Shown piece after piece: positions 1 through 7,773 of a stretch of 11,917 nt of DNA. The notes under the pieces were generated by a model. That model was not told where the DNA came from. It saw only the letters and a program-made list of their open reading frames with translations, and made no database searches. The number at the start of each line of letters is the position of its first letter. Positions within the stretch are counted from its first letter, which is position 1. The translations under genes and the position numbers were made by a program. This DNA is from JBDHRG01 sp039807445 (GTDB lineage Bacteria; Pseudomonadota; Gammaproteobacteria; Competibacterales; Competibacteraceae), in the NCBI GenBank assembly GCA_039807445.1, contig JBDHRG010000119.1:1-11917 (forward strand). Reading direction: 5' to 3'.

Positions 1-202
1 CACCCTCGGTAAGTGCTCCACAAGAGGACATCCGGCATGGATTGTGCTCAGGTCATCTCGGCCGGCCCCGCCGCCCTCATACGGATCACGACAAGTTCCG
101 TGCGTATTGCGGCGGAGCGAGGGGGATGTCGCTGCGCCCCCCGGATCGCCACAATCGGGAGGGCATGGATCGGCGGGAACGGAAGCCGCATTGGGCGGCA
201 GC

Positions 203-1072
203 TTACGCGGGCGGGCGCATCCCCTTGCCTGCTCCCTCGAGATGGCGTCGGAGCAAGGCCGAGGCCCAGGTCAGATCGCCGCTTTCGATCGCCTCGAGGA
301 TCGCCAGATGCTCGCGGCAGGAGACGATCACGCGCTCGCGCGAGATTGTGCCCCCCGACTCGCCCAAGCGCCGCAGGCGGTTCTGCTGGCGCATCCCCTG
401 CAGGAAGAAGCGGTTTCCCGATCCGCCGACCACGAGTTCGTGGAACTCGGCATTCATCTCGGACCATTCCGACGCGGTGAAGGCATCCAGCCGCGCCAGC
501 AGCGCCTCGTGCCGCCGTCGGCAGCGGGCGATCGCCTCAGGCTCGAGCGCGTATCCTGGCACCAGCAAGGCCGCCGGCTCGATCGCGAGCCGGAAGCGGT
601 AGCTCTCCTCGCACGCCTGCGGCGTGTCGAGCGAAGGCATGAAGGTCCAGCCGTGGCCGCGCTTGCGTTCGACCAGCCCGTCCTCGGCCATGCGCGTCAG
701 CACGCGGGTCAAGACGATGCGGCTGCAGGCGTAGAGCCGCCGCAGATCGCTCTCGGTCACCTCTTCGCCCAGGCATCCGCTCGAGTGAGCGTCGGCGATG
801 CGCCGATACAGCACGTCTTCTTCCGCGGCGACCGGGAGCGGGGCCTCCGCCTCGCCCCGGCGCGGCAAGCCGCGCACGAAGTAGCCGCGCCGCGGGCGCG
901 CCTCGAGCACGCCCTGCCGACCCAGGATCGCGAGCGCCGCGCGCACTGGCGTGCGCGACACGCCGAACTGCCGCGTCAGATCGGTCTCGACCACGTGATC
1001 CCCCACTGCGAAGCCTTCGCGACCCAGCCAGTCGACGATCTGGGCTGCCAGTGTCGTACGCAGTTCGCTCAT
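203..1072 (-). CDS. GntR-family regulator with two winged-helix domains and an FCD ligand domain
   Basis: A 289-residue protein read leftward and predicted to be a cytoplasmic DNA-binding regulator. Residues ~5-68 form a GntR-type winged helix, with recognition region DLTRQFGVSRTPVRAAL and wing RPRRGYFVRG. Residues ~85-146 look like a second winged helix (VTESDLRRLYACSRIVL, then DGLVERKRGHGWTFMP). Residues ~155-280 match the FCD domain, which in this family often binds a metal and a carboxylate ligand; His211 (EFHELV), His255 (REHLAILEAIESGD) and His277 (RRHLE) fit its conserved histidines. Usual FCD regulators are about 220-250 residues with one winged helix, so this one is longer by one domain. 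The ATG at 1072 is chosen because the first helix starts right after it. It is divergent from the hydrolase/transporter operon at 1300 and probably controls that operon and itself. The effector is unknown. Confidence 0.9.
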   Translation of the reverse strand: MSELRTTLAAQIVDWLGREGFAVGDHVVETDLTRQFGVSRTPVRAALAILGRQGVLEARPRRGYFVRGLPRRGEAEAPLPVAAEEDVLYRRIADAHSSGCLGEEVTESDLRRLYACSRIVLTRVLTRMAEDGLVERKRGHGWTFMPSLDTPQACEESYRFRLAIEPAALLVPGYALEPEAIARCRRRHEALLARLDAFTASEWSEMNAEFHELVVGGSGNRFFLQGMRQQNRLRRLGESGGTISRERVIVSCREHLAILEAIESGDLTWASALLRRHLEGAGKGMRPPA

Positions 1073-1086
1073 CGTCGATCACACTC

Positions 1087-1098
1087 TTTGGAACCAAA
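1087..1098. promoter_or_regulatory. Small palindrome upstream of the GntR gene, possible autoregulatory site
   Basis: TTTGG-AA-CCAAA is a perfect inverted repeat with 5-bp arms, lying 15-26 bp upstream of the regulator's ATG. The position would suit autoregulation, and GntR-FCD proteins usually bind short palindromes. The length is small enough to arise by chance and the match to a known operator is not established. Confidence 0.25.
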
Positions 1099-1164
1099 AA
1101 ACCTTAACTCACGTTTGCGCCTCGTGCCAGACCTCATCTGCAGCCGCATGAGGCTCGATCGAAG

Positions 1165-1215
1165 ACAATCTTTGCAACCATAGATTGTTTTTTATTGAAT
1201 AAAAGTACTATCAAT
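1165..1215 (+). promoter_or_regulatory. AT-rich control region with inverted repeat before the hydrolase/transporter operon
   Basis: This is the most AT-rich stretch of the 227-bp divergent gap between the regulator and the hydrolase gene. It holds the inverted repeat ACAATCT (1165-1171) / AGATTGT (1182-1188), arms 7 bp with a 10-nt spacer, extendable to 9 of 10 pairs with the next outer bases. A weak sigma70-like pair overlaps it: TTGCAA at 1172 and TTGAAT at 1195, spacing 17. Alternatives such as TTGTTT/TATCAA are no better, so the exact promoter is unresolved. The repeat is the best candidate operator for the divergent GntR regulator. The following T-run could also make it a weak hairpin. 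Confidence 0.4.
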
Positions 1216-1299
1216 CCTACCGTGAAGCCCTCGGCAAGGTGCCCATCGACGGCGCCTCGACCAAGCCGCAGAACTCCATCAGCAGAGGCCGCGCACACC

Positions 1300-2445
1300 A
1301 TGATCCCGAGTCCGTTTCCCTTCGTTTCCGTCTCCGGCTCGCCCTACGCGCGGGGTCGCCAGTACGGTGCAGCCGTGCCGGCACGGGTGCAAAGGAGCGC
1401 CGCGCTCTACGGCAAGACACTCGACGAGCTCGGCTACGATGCCGCCGCCAAGTCGCGCCTGATCGGCGAGTTCGCCTCCGAGATCGGCGCCTTCGGCGAG
1501 CATTACCTCGAAGAGATGCGCGGCATCGCCGAGGGCGCCGGAGTGGCTTTCGAAGACGTAGTGATGATCAATGCCCGCACCGAGATCATCGCCCGGACAC
1601 GCCGGGTGCAGGGCCGTCCGCTGGACGACGACACCGAGCTCGACGACGGCTGCACCGGCGCAGTGGTACTGCCGGAGCGCAGTGCGACGGGCAATGTCGT
1701 CCACGGCCAGAACTGGGACTGGCGTGCCGAATGCGCGGAAACGGCGATCGTACTGCGCGTGCGCCGCGACGATGGCCCGGACTTCCTCACCTTCGTCGAA
1801 GCCGGCGGGCTGGCGCGCTCCGGCATGAACGCTGCCGGCGTGGCGATCACGGCCAACTACCTCGAGTCCGAGCGCGACTACCGTCAGTCGGGCGTACCGC
1901 TGGCGCTGATCCGCCGCAAGGTGCTCGAGCAGCAGCACTTCGCACTCGCGATCAAGGCGGTCGCCGCCACGCCCAAGGCCGCGTCCAACAACATCATGAT
2001 CAGCACCGCCGCGGGCTTCGCCATCGACTTCGAGTGCGCCCCCGACGAAGCCTTCCCGATCTACCCGAGCGGCGGGCTGATCGTGCACGCCAACCACTGG
2101 GTCAGCCCGGTCGCGCTGACCAAGCTCAAGGACACCGGCATTGCGAGCGTGCCCGAGAGTTTTTACCGCGACTGGCGCGTGCGCCAGCGGCTGGAGACCG
2201 GCGGGCGCAAGCTCGCACGCAACGATCTGAAGCAGGCGCTCTTCGACGACTTCGGCAGCCCCTACGCGGTCTGCCGCCCGCCGCGGCCGGGCCGCGGCGG
2301 CAACCTGTCGGCCACCGTCGCGATGATCGTCATGGAGCCGGCCGCGGGGATCATGGAGGTCGCGCCGCTGCCGGCCATCTGCCGCAGCTTCACCCGCTAC
2401 AGCTTCACCGACGAGCCGGTCGCGCTCCCCGACAGCGTCGGCTGA
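1300..2445 (+). CDS. C45-family autoproteolytic acyltransferase/amide hydrolase
   Basis: A 381-residue member of the peptidase C45 / acyl-CoA:6-aminopenicillanate acyltransferase family (Ntn-hydrolase fold). These precursors cut themselves before a conserved cysteine, which becomes the N-terminal nucleophile and cleaves or transfers amide-linked acyl groups. The sequence shows ELDDGCTG with Gly117-Cys118 as the expected cut site, giving chains of about 117 and 264 residues. It is followed by the family-typical GQNWDW and by SNNIMIST farther on. No signal peptide is visible, so the enzyme is probably cytoplasmic. The open frame extends upstream to a TTG at 1195, but ATG 1300 has an AGAGG at 1284-1288 and begins at the conserved PFVSVSGSPYARGRQYG start. 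It heads an operon with a peptide-type importer, suggesting it cleaves the imported compound. The true substrate cannot be read from sequence. Confidence 0.9.
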   Translation: MIPSPFPFVSVSGSPYARGRQYGAAVPARVQRSAALYGKTLDELGYDAAAKSRLIGEFASEIGAFGEHYLEEMRGIAEGAGVAFEDVVMINARTEIIARTRRVQGRPLDDDTELDDGCTGAVVLPERSATGNVVHGQNWDWRAECAETAIVLRVRRDDGPDFLTFVEAGGLARSGMNAAGVAITANYLESERDYRQSGVPLALIRRKVLEQQHFALAIKAVAATPKAASNNIMISTAAGFAIDFECAPDEAFPIYPSGGLIVHANHWVSPVALTKLKDTGIASVPESFYRDWRVRQRLETGGRKLARNDLKQALFDDFGSPYAVCRPPRPGRGGNLSATVAMIVMEPAAGIMEVAPLPAICRSFTRYSFTDEPVALPDSVG

Positions 2446-2481
2446 GCGCACCGCGCGCCAACGACCCGACCAGCAACGATG

Positions 2482-2488
2482 AGGAGGA
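2482..2488 (+). promoter_or_regulatory. Ribosome binding site that decides the start of the binding-protein gene
   Basis: AGGAGGA lies 8 nt before ATG 2497. An in-frame ATG at 2479 overlaps this site and would make its bases coding, so 2497 is the better start. Confidence 0.8.
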
Positions 2489-2496
2489 CAACGACG

Positions 2497-4050
2497 ATGA
2501 CACGCAGAGGTCTCGCAAGCGCCGCATTGCTGATGGGCGCCTTCACGGCGGGCGCACCCGCGCTCGCCTCGAGCTTGCGCGTGCAGCTCAACGCCGACAT
2601 CCGCAGCACCAGTCCCGGCGTCAACCGCGACGACAACACCGATGCCGTGGTGCTGCACGTGGTCGAAGGGCTGGTCGCCTACGGCGACAACGCCGAGGTC
2701 AAGCCGCTGCTGGCCGAGTCGGTCGCGGTTTCGGACGACGGGCGTACCTACACTTTCAAGCTGCGCAAGGGGGTGAAGTTCCACAACGGCGCCGAGCTCG
2801 GCTCGGCCGACGTGCTGTGGAGCTGGCAGCACTACATGAACCCCAAGACCGAGTGGCGCTGCCTGGCGGAGCACGACGGCCGCGGCCGCGCCAAGGTCGA
2901 AGCCGTCGACGCGCCAGATGCCGACACCGTGGTGTTCCGCCTCGACCGGCCGAGTGCGCTGTTCCTGGCCAATCTCGCCCGCACCGACTGCGGCATGACC
3001 GGCATCCTGCACCAGGACTCGGTGAAACCCGACGGCAGCTGGGACAAGCCGGTCGGCACCGGCCCGTTCCGCTTCACCGAGTGGAAGCGCGGCGAATACA
3101 TCCGCCTGAGCCGCCACGAGGCTTACGCCAGCCGCGACGGCGGGCCGGACGGCTATGCCGGCTCGAAACGGCCGCTGGTCGACGAGCTGCGCTTCATCGT
3201 GGTGCCGGACAGTTCGGCGGCCAAGGCGGGGCTGCTGCGCGGCGACCTCGACGTGGTGCCCAACATCCCCAACGCCGATGTGCGCGAGCTCGAGAAAGAG
3301 CCGAAGGTCCAGCTGTCGATCTCGACCAACATGGGTACCGTCGGCGTGCTGCTGCAAACGCGCGATCCGCTGCTGGCCAACGTCAAGCTGCGCCAGGCGA
3401 TCGCTGCGGCGATCGACACCGAGCAGTTGGTGGCAGCCGTCACCGAGGGCCTGGGCAAGCGCAACAATTCGATCGTTCCGCTGACCTCGCGCTATTACGG
3501 CGCCGTCGAGGCACAGGGCTACGAGCACGATCCGGCCACCGCGCGCAGGCTGCTCGCGGAAGTCGGCTACAAGGGCGAGCCGCTGGTGCTGTTCACCAAC
3601 AAGCGCTATCCGGCAAGCTTCGAGGCGGCGGTGATCGTGCAGGCGATGCTGGCGGCGGCCGGCATCAACGTCCGGCTCGAAGTGCTCGAATGGGCCACGC
3701 AGCTCGACCGCTACAACGCCGGCAACTACCAGATGATGGCCTTCCTGTACTCGCCGCGGCTCGACCCGGCGCTGAGCTTCGACGCCATCATGGGGCCGAA
3801 GGACAAGCAGCCGCGCAAGGTCTGGGACGATCCCGAGGCGCAGGCCCTGCTCGATCGCGCGATGGTGGTATCCGACCCGGCCGAGCGCCAGCGGCTGTTC
3901 GACGAGCTGCACCGCCGCTTCATCGCCGCCGTGCCGATGCTGATGTTCTACAACGGCATCGATCCGGGTGCGGTCAGCCGCCGTGTCAAGGGCTACCGCT
4001 CGTCGATCTTTTCCAAGCCGCTGCTGTGGGAAGTCGGCCTCGCTGACTGA
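2497..4050 (+). CDS. ABC transporter substrate-binding protein, family 5 (peptide/nickel type)
   Basis: A 517-residue periplasmic binding protein of the DppA/OppA family (SBP_bac_5). The N-terminus MTRRGLASAALLMGAFTAG followed by APALA-SS is a signal peptide with likely cleavage after residue 24. The TRRGLA stretch resembles a twin-arginine motif, so Tat export is possible but not proven. The mature part has the family features: HVVEGLVAYGDNAEVKPLLA, VSDDGRTYTFKLRKGVKFHNG, VGTGPFRFTEWKRGEYIRL and the QAIAAAIDTEQLV region. Members bind peptides, nickel chelates, glycosides, opines or similar solutes, so family membership does not fix the ligand. It follows the C45 hydrolase by 51 bp and precedes the first permease by 39 bp, which places it as the solute receptor of this importer. 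Confidence 0.93.
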   Translation: MTRRGLASAALLMGAFTAGAPALASSLRVQLNADIRSTSPGVNRDDNTDAVVLHVVEGLVAYGDNAEVKPLLAESVAVSDDGRTYTFKLRKGVKFHNGAELGSADVLWSWQHYMNPKTEWRCLAEHDGRGRAKVEAVDAPDADTVVFRLDRPSALFLANLARTDCGMTGILHQDSVKPDGSWDKPVGTGPFRFTEWKRGEYIRLSRHEAYASRDGGPDGYAGSKRPLVDELRFIVVPDSSAAKAGLLRGDLDVVPNIPNADVRELEKEPKVQLSISTNMGTVGVLLQTRDPLLANVKLRQAIAAAIDTEQLVAAVTEGLGKRNNSIVPLTSRYYGAVEAQGYEHDPATARRLLAEVGYKGEPLVLFTNKRYPASFEAAVIVQAMLAAAGINVRLEVLEWATQLDRYNAGNYQMMAFLYSPRLDPALSFDAIMGPKDKQPRKVWDDPEAQALLDRAMVVSDPAERQRLFDELHRRFIAAVPMLMFYNGIDPGAVSRRVKGYRSSIFSKPLLWEVGLAD

Positions 4051-4089
4051 GGCGGCCGGCTCCGCAGGCGTTCCCACGGGAGACCCGCC

Positions 4090-5034
4090 ATGCTGCGCTT
4101 TGCCTTGACACGGATACTGATGGCCGTGCCGACCCTGCTGATCGTGGCGGTGTCGGTGTTCGCGCTGATCCGGCTCATTCCCGGCGATCCCGCCGCGCTG
4201 ATGCTCGGCGATCTCGCCGATCCCGCGAACCTCGCCGAACTGCGGCGCAAGCTCGGGCTCGACCAGAGCCTGGCGGCCCAGTTCGGCATCTGGTTCGGCC
4301 ACATGCTGACGGGCGATCTCGGCACCTCGATCACCTCCGGCCAGCCGGTCGCGGGCCTGGTGCTCGCTAAGTTCTGGATCAGCGCTCGGGTGGTGCTGGC
4401 GGCAGTGCTGCTCGCGAGCCTGGTCGCCGTACCGGCCGGCATGATCGCCGCCTGGCGGCAGAACAGCCTGACCGACCTGGCCCTGGTCGGCACCGCGACG
4501 CTGCTGCTGTCGATCCCGACGTTCTGGCTCGGGCTGCTGATGCTGCTGCTGTTCGGCCTGAAGCTCGGCTGGCTGCCGGTCATCGGCTACGTCGGGTTCG
4601 CCGAAGACGCAGGCCGGGCGCTGCTGTACATGATCATGCCGGTGGCGACGCTGTTCCTACACGAGATCGGCGTGCTGCTGCGCATGGCGCGGGCGAGCAC
4701 GCTCGAGGTGGCGCGGCTCGACTACATCACGCATGCGCGAGCCAAGGGGCTGCGCGAAAGCACGGTGCTGTGGCGGCACGCTTTCAAGAATGCCTTCGGC
4801 CCCACCTGGACGCTGATCGGCATCGTGCTCGGCAATCTGCTCGGCGGCATCGCCGTCGTCGAGACGGTGTTCACGATCCCCGGCCTCGGCCGGCTGCTGG
4901 TCGACTCGATCTTCGCGCGCGACTACCCGGTGATCCAGGGCTGCATGCTGTTCGTCGCAGCGGTTTACGTGCTGGTGAACCTGATCGTCGACCTCTGCTA
5001 TCCCGTCTTCGACCCGAGGGTGACCGCAGAATGA
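4090..5034 (+). CDS. ABC transporter permease, DppB type
   Basis: A 314-residue inner-membrane permease. The N-terminus LTRILMAVPTLLIVAVSVF then ALIRLIPGDPA is the usual DppB/OppB start, and further hydrophobic segments follow (roughly residues 97-121, 132-158, 175-197, 235-260, 280-303), consistent with six helices. The cytoplasmic coupling loop (EAA motif) is visible as DYITHARAKGLRESTVLWR followed by HAFKNAF; this loop contacts the ATPase. ATG 4090 is preceded by GGGAG at 4078-4082 with 7-nt spacing. Its stop overlaps the next permease start by 4 bp (ATGA), implying coupled translation and a heteromeric channel with that protein. Confidence 0.95.
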   Translation: MLRFALTRILMAVPTLLIVAVSVFALIRLIPGDPAALMLGDLADPANLAELRRKLGLDQSLAAQFGIWFGHMLTGDLGTSITSGQPVAGLVLAKFWISARVVLAAVLLASLVAVPAGMIAAWRQNSLTDLALVGTATLLLSIPTFWLGLLMLLLFGLKLGWLPVIGYVGFAEDAGRALLYMIMPVATLFLHEIGVLLRMARASTLEVARLDYITHARAKGLRESTVLWRHAFKNAFGPTWTLIGIVLGNLLGGIAVVETVFTIPGLGRLLVDSIFARDYPVIQGCMLFVAAVYVLVNLIVDLCYPVFDPRVTAE

Positions 5035-5846
5035 AACTGCCCGCTCCCAATGCCCTCCTCGGCTCGGTGATCGTCGGCGGCCTGATCATCGCCGCTGCCG
5101 TCGGAGCCGTCTGGACGCCCTACGATCCGCTCGCGATCGACTTCAAGGCCCGCCTTGCCGCACCGGGCGCGGCCCACTGGCTGGGCACCGACGAGTTCGG
5201 CCGCGACGTCCTGAGCCGGCTGATGGCCGGGGCCACGACCAGCGCCTGGATCAGCCTGCTGACGGTGATCTCGGCGATCGTCGCCGGTACCGCGATCGGC
5301 GTGTTCACCGGCTACGTCCGCGGCTGGGCCGACCGCGCCATCATGGCTTGCAACGACGCGCTGCTCGCCTTTCCGGGCATCCTGCTCGCGCTCGGGCTGC
5401 TGGCGGTCGTCGGCGCCAACCCGTACGGCATCATCCTCGCGCTCGGCCTGGCGTATACGCCGTCGGTGACGCGCATCGTGCGCGGCACGGTGCTCGGCTT
5501 GCGCGAAAAGGAGTTCATCGAAGCCTCGCGCGTGCTGGGCAACTCCGAGAGCTACACCATGTGGCGGCACATCCTGCCGAACTGCGTCGCCCCGCTGACG
5601 GTGCTGGCGACTTCGATGTTCGGCTGGGTGCTGCTCGCCGAAAGCGCACTGAGCTTCCTCGGGCTCGGTGTCCCGCCGCCGGCGCCGACCTGGGGCAACA
5701 TGCTCTCCGCCGCGCGTCCCTTCCTGGAGCAGGCGGCATGGCTCGGCATCTTCCCCGGTCTGTGCATCTCGCTGACGCTGCTCGGTATCAACCTTCTCGG
5801 CGACGCCGTGCGCGACCGGCTCGACCCGCGGATGAGAGGTATCTGA
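5031..5846 (+). CDS. ABC transporter permease, DppC type
   Basis: A 271-residue inner-membrane permease of the DppC/OppC type and partner of the preceding DppB-type protein. One N-terminal helix (residues ~8-27) precedes the family hallmark HWLGTDEFGRDVLSRL. The later segments are hydrophobic and include the EAA loop REKEFIEASRVLGNSESYTM followed by WRHILPNC, and near the C-terminus LGINLLGDAVRDRLDPRMRG, typical of the family end. The start ATG 5031 overlaps the stop of the upstream gene and has GAGGGTGA at 5016-5023 inside that gene. Its TGA shares one base with the ATPase start (TGATG). Confidence 0.95.
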   Translation: MKLPAPNALLGSVIVGGLIIAAAVGAVWTPYDPLAIDFKARLAAPGAAHWLGTDEFGRDVLSRLMAGATTSAWISLLTVISAIVAGTAIGVFTGYVRGWADRAIMACNDALLAFPGILLALGLLAVVGANPYGIILALGLAYTPSVTRIVRGTVLGLREKEFIEASRVLGNSESYTMWRHILPNCVAPLTVLATSMFGWVLLAESALSFLGLGVPPPAPTWGNMLSAARPFLEQAAWLGIFPGLCISLTLLGINLLGDAVRDRLDPRMRGI

Positions 5847-7495
5847 TGTCCACCCCCCCGAACCTTCTCGATATCCGCACGCTGAGCCTCGCGGTCGCGG
5901 GCCTCGGCCGGCGCGTCGTCAACGATGTGAGCTTGAGCGTCGCGCCCGGCGAAATCGTCGGCATCGTCGGCGAATCGGGCAGCGGCAAGACGCTCGTGGC
6001 GCGCACCGTCATGGGGCTGACGCCGCCCGCGATCCGCCGCATCGCCGGTTCGATCGTCTTCGAGGGACGGGATCTGAGCTCCGTGCCGGCCGAGGAGCTG
6101 CGCAGCCTTCGCGGCGCGCGCATCGGCATGGTTTTCCAGGAGCCGATGACGTCGCTCAATCCGTCGATGACGATCGGCCGCCAGCTCGACGAGGGCCTCG
6201 CGCTGCACCGCGCGCTCGATGCCGCGGCGCGCCGCCGGCTGATCCTCGACATGCTGACCCGCGTCGGCATCCGCGATCCCGAGCACGCGTTCGAGGCGTA
6301 TCCGCACCAGTTCTCCGGCGGCATGCGCCAGCGCATGATGCTCGCCTCGGTGATGCTGCTCGAGCCGGCGCTGCTGATCGCCGACGAACCCACGACAGCG
6401 CTCGACGCGGTCGTGCAGCGCGAAGTGATCGAGCTGATGGTCGAGCTGACCCGGGCCCGTGGCACCGCGGTGCTGATGATCAGCCACGATCTGGCGATGG
6501 TCGCGCGCTACACCGGCCGCATCATCGTGATGCGCGAAGGCGAGATCGTCGAGCAAGGCCGTACCGAGGATCTGCTGCGCTGCCCGCAGCATCCGTACAC
6601 GCGCAAGCTGCTCGCCGCAATGCCGCACCGCCTGCCGGCCAGACCCCGGCCGGCCTCGGCGCCGGTGGTCGAGGTGCGCCAGCTGGTGGTCGACTATCCT
6701 GGCCGCCAGCGGCTGTTCCGTCGCGAGCCCGGCAAGCGCGCGCTGCACGGCATCGATCTGGCCGTGCGGCCGCGCGAAGTCGTGGGGGTCGTCGGCGGCT
6801 CGGGCTCGGGCAAGACCACGCTCGGGCGCTGCATCGCCGGTCTGCTGAAGCCCTCGGGCGGCGAAATCCTGTTCAACGGGCGGCCGATCCACCGCAGCGA
6901 CGCGGGCTGGAAAGCCTATCGCCTCAACTGCCAGATGGTGTTCCAGGATCCGTATTCCTCGCTCGATCCGCGCATGACCATCGGCGAGCTGGTCGGCGAA
7001 GCGCTACGGCTGGTGCCCGGCATGAGCGCAGCCGAGAAGGCTTCCCGCGTCCGCGATGTGCTGGCCGAAGTGGGACTCGGCGAAGCCTTCGCCACGCGCT
7101 ATCCGCATGAGCTCTCCGGCGGGCAGCGTCAGCGCGTGGCGATCGCGCGGGCCGTCGTGCGCCGCCCCAGCTTCGTGATCGCCGACGAGCCGGTTTCGGC
7201 GCTCGACGTCACGGTGCGGGCCCAGGTGCTCGAGCTGTTCGCGGAACTGCAAAGTCGCCACGGCTTCTCGTGCCTGTTCATCAGCCACGACCTCGGCGTC
7301 GTCGAGCAGGTCGCGGATCGTGTGGTCGTGATGCAGCACGGTCGGATCGTCGAAGCGGGGGACCGCGACAGCCTCTTCGATCGGCCGCAACACCCGTACA
7401 CGCGCCTGCTGCTGTCGGCGATCCCGGCGCTCGAGACCACCGCCGAGGGCGGCGTGCGGCTCAAGTGGCGCTTCGACGATGCGCCGCTGGCTTGA
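5846..7495 (+). CDS. Fused dual-domain ABC transporter ATPase (DppD-DppF type)
   Basis: A 549-residue cytoplasmic protein carrying both ATPase halves of the importer, which are separate DppD and DppF proteins in some systems. Domain 1: Walker A GESGSGKT at 42-49, signature FSGGMRQR at ~156, Walker B LLIADEP at ~176, switch ISHDL. Domain 2: Walker A GGSGSGKT at 317-324, signature LSGGQRQR at ~423, Walker B FVIADEP at ~443, switch ISHDL. Each domain ends with the oligopeptide-transporter tail motif (CPQHPYTRKLL and RPQHPYTRLLL). All catalytic motifs are intact, so both ATP sites should work. Start ATG 5846 is preceded by GAGAGG near 5834-5839. It is the last gene of the operon. After its TGA the same frame stays open for 24 GC3-rich codons, noted separately. 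Confidence 0.95.
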   Translation: MSTPPNLLDIRTLSLAVAGLGRRVVNDVSLSVAPGEIVGIVGESGSGKTLVARTVMGLTPPAIRRIAGSIVFEGRDLSSVPAEELRSLRGARIGMVFQEPMTSLNPSMTIGRQLDEGLALHRALDAAARRRLILDMLTRVGIRDPEHAFEAYPHQFSGGMRQRMMLASVMLLEPALLIADEPTTALDAVVQREVIELMVELTRARGTAVLMISHDLAMVARYTGRIIVMREGEIVEQGRTEDLLRCPQHPYTRKLLAAMPHRLPARPRPASAPVVEVRQLVVDYPGRQRLFRREPGKRALHGIDLAVRPREVVGVVGGSGSGKTTLGRCIAGLLKPSGGEILFNGRPIHRSDAGWKAYRLNCQMVFQDPYSSLDPRMTIGELVGEALRLVPGMSAAEKASRVRDVLAEVGLGEAFATRYPHELSGGQRQRVAIARAVVRRPSFVIADEPVSALDVTVRAQVLELFAELQSRHGFSCLFISHDLGVVEQVADRVVVMQHGRIVEAGDRDSLFDRPQHPYTRLLLSAIPALETTAEGGVRLKWRFDDAPLA

Positions 7496-7587
7496 GCCAC
7501 GTCGGAGGACGCGGGCGAGAACGCGCCGCAGATCGCCCCGATCCTGGACTCGACCGGAACGAGCATTTGAGCGCGGCCCGAGCATCC

Positions 7588-7610
7588 GTGCCGGGCGGAA
7601 CCCTCGGCAC
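7588..7610 (+). terminator. Hairpin downstream of the transporter operon, possible transcript end
   Basis: GTGCCGGG (7588-7595) can pair with CTCGGCAC (7603-7610) around a 7-nt loop, with one G-T wobble. It lies about 93 bp after the ATPase stop. No T-run follows, so it is not a classical intrinsic terminator. It may stabilise an mRNA end or mean nothing. Confidence 0.3.
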
Positions 7611-7691
7611 AACGCTACCACGGCGTATGCGCTGGCGATCGCCTCGCGCATGTCTTTCCGCTCGGTTCCCCCTCATCGCGCATCTCTATGC

Positions 7692-7740
7692 ATACACAAA
7701 AAAGTGCATCTTTCATTCAACGATACACAAATATGTGCAT
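7692..7740. repeat. Two 18-bp operator-like repeats upstream of hicA
   Basis: ATACACAAAAAAGTGCAT (7692-7709) and ATACACAAATATGTGCAT (7723-7740) match at 16 of 18 positions and start 31 bp apart, about three helical turns. Each is an imperfect palindrome with arms near ATRCACA / TGTGYAT; the second copy pairs at 6 of 7 arm positions. TATGCATA at 7687-7694 is a further perfect palindrome touching the first copy. HicB antitoxins are known to repress their own operon by binding palindromes there, so these are the probable HicB operators. The second copy overlaps the predicted translation start region. Confidence 0.55.
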
Positions 7741-7773
7741 GATCGAGCGCATCGAAACAGCAGCAAGGGAGGC

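Noticed and set aside
1..202. Possible partial genes before the regulator, including a minus-strand frame from ATG 38 and longer overlapping plus-strand frames.
   Set aside because: The minus-strand frame gives only 12 codons before the window ends and has no clear ribosome binding site. The plus-strand frames are arginine/proline-rich shadows of the regulator. A small hairpin at 185-199 has no T-run.
1220..1292. Frame reading YREALGKVPIDGASTKPQNS, which looks somewhat coding.
   Set aside because: No family was recognised, no start is present and it is very short. It could be a gene remnant but is not supportable.
1195..1299. N-terminal extension of the C45 hydrolase from a TTG start.
   Set aside because: The 35 extra residues look unlike the family, overlap the AT-rich promoter region and lack a good ribosome binding site. 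ATG 1300 fits better.
1279..4302. Very long minus-strand open frame opposite the hydrolase, binding protein and permease.
   Set aside because: It is an antisense shadow typical of GC-rich DNA. The plus-strand genes have clear motifs and start signals, and this frame has none.
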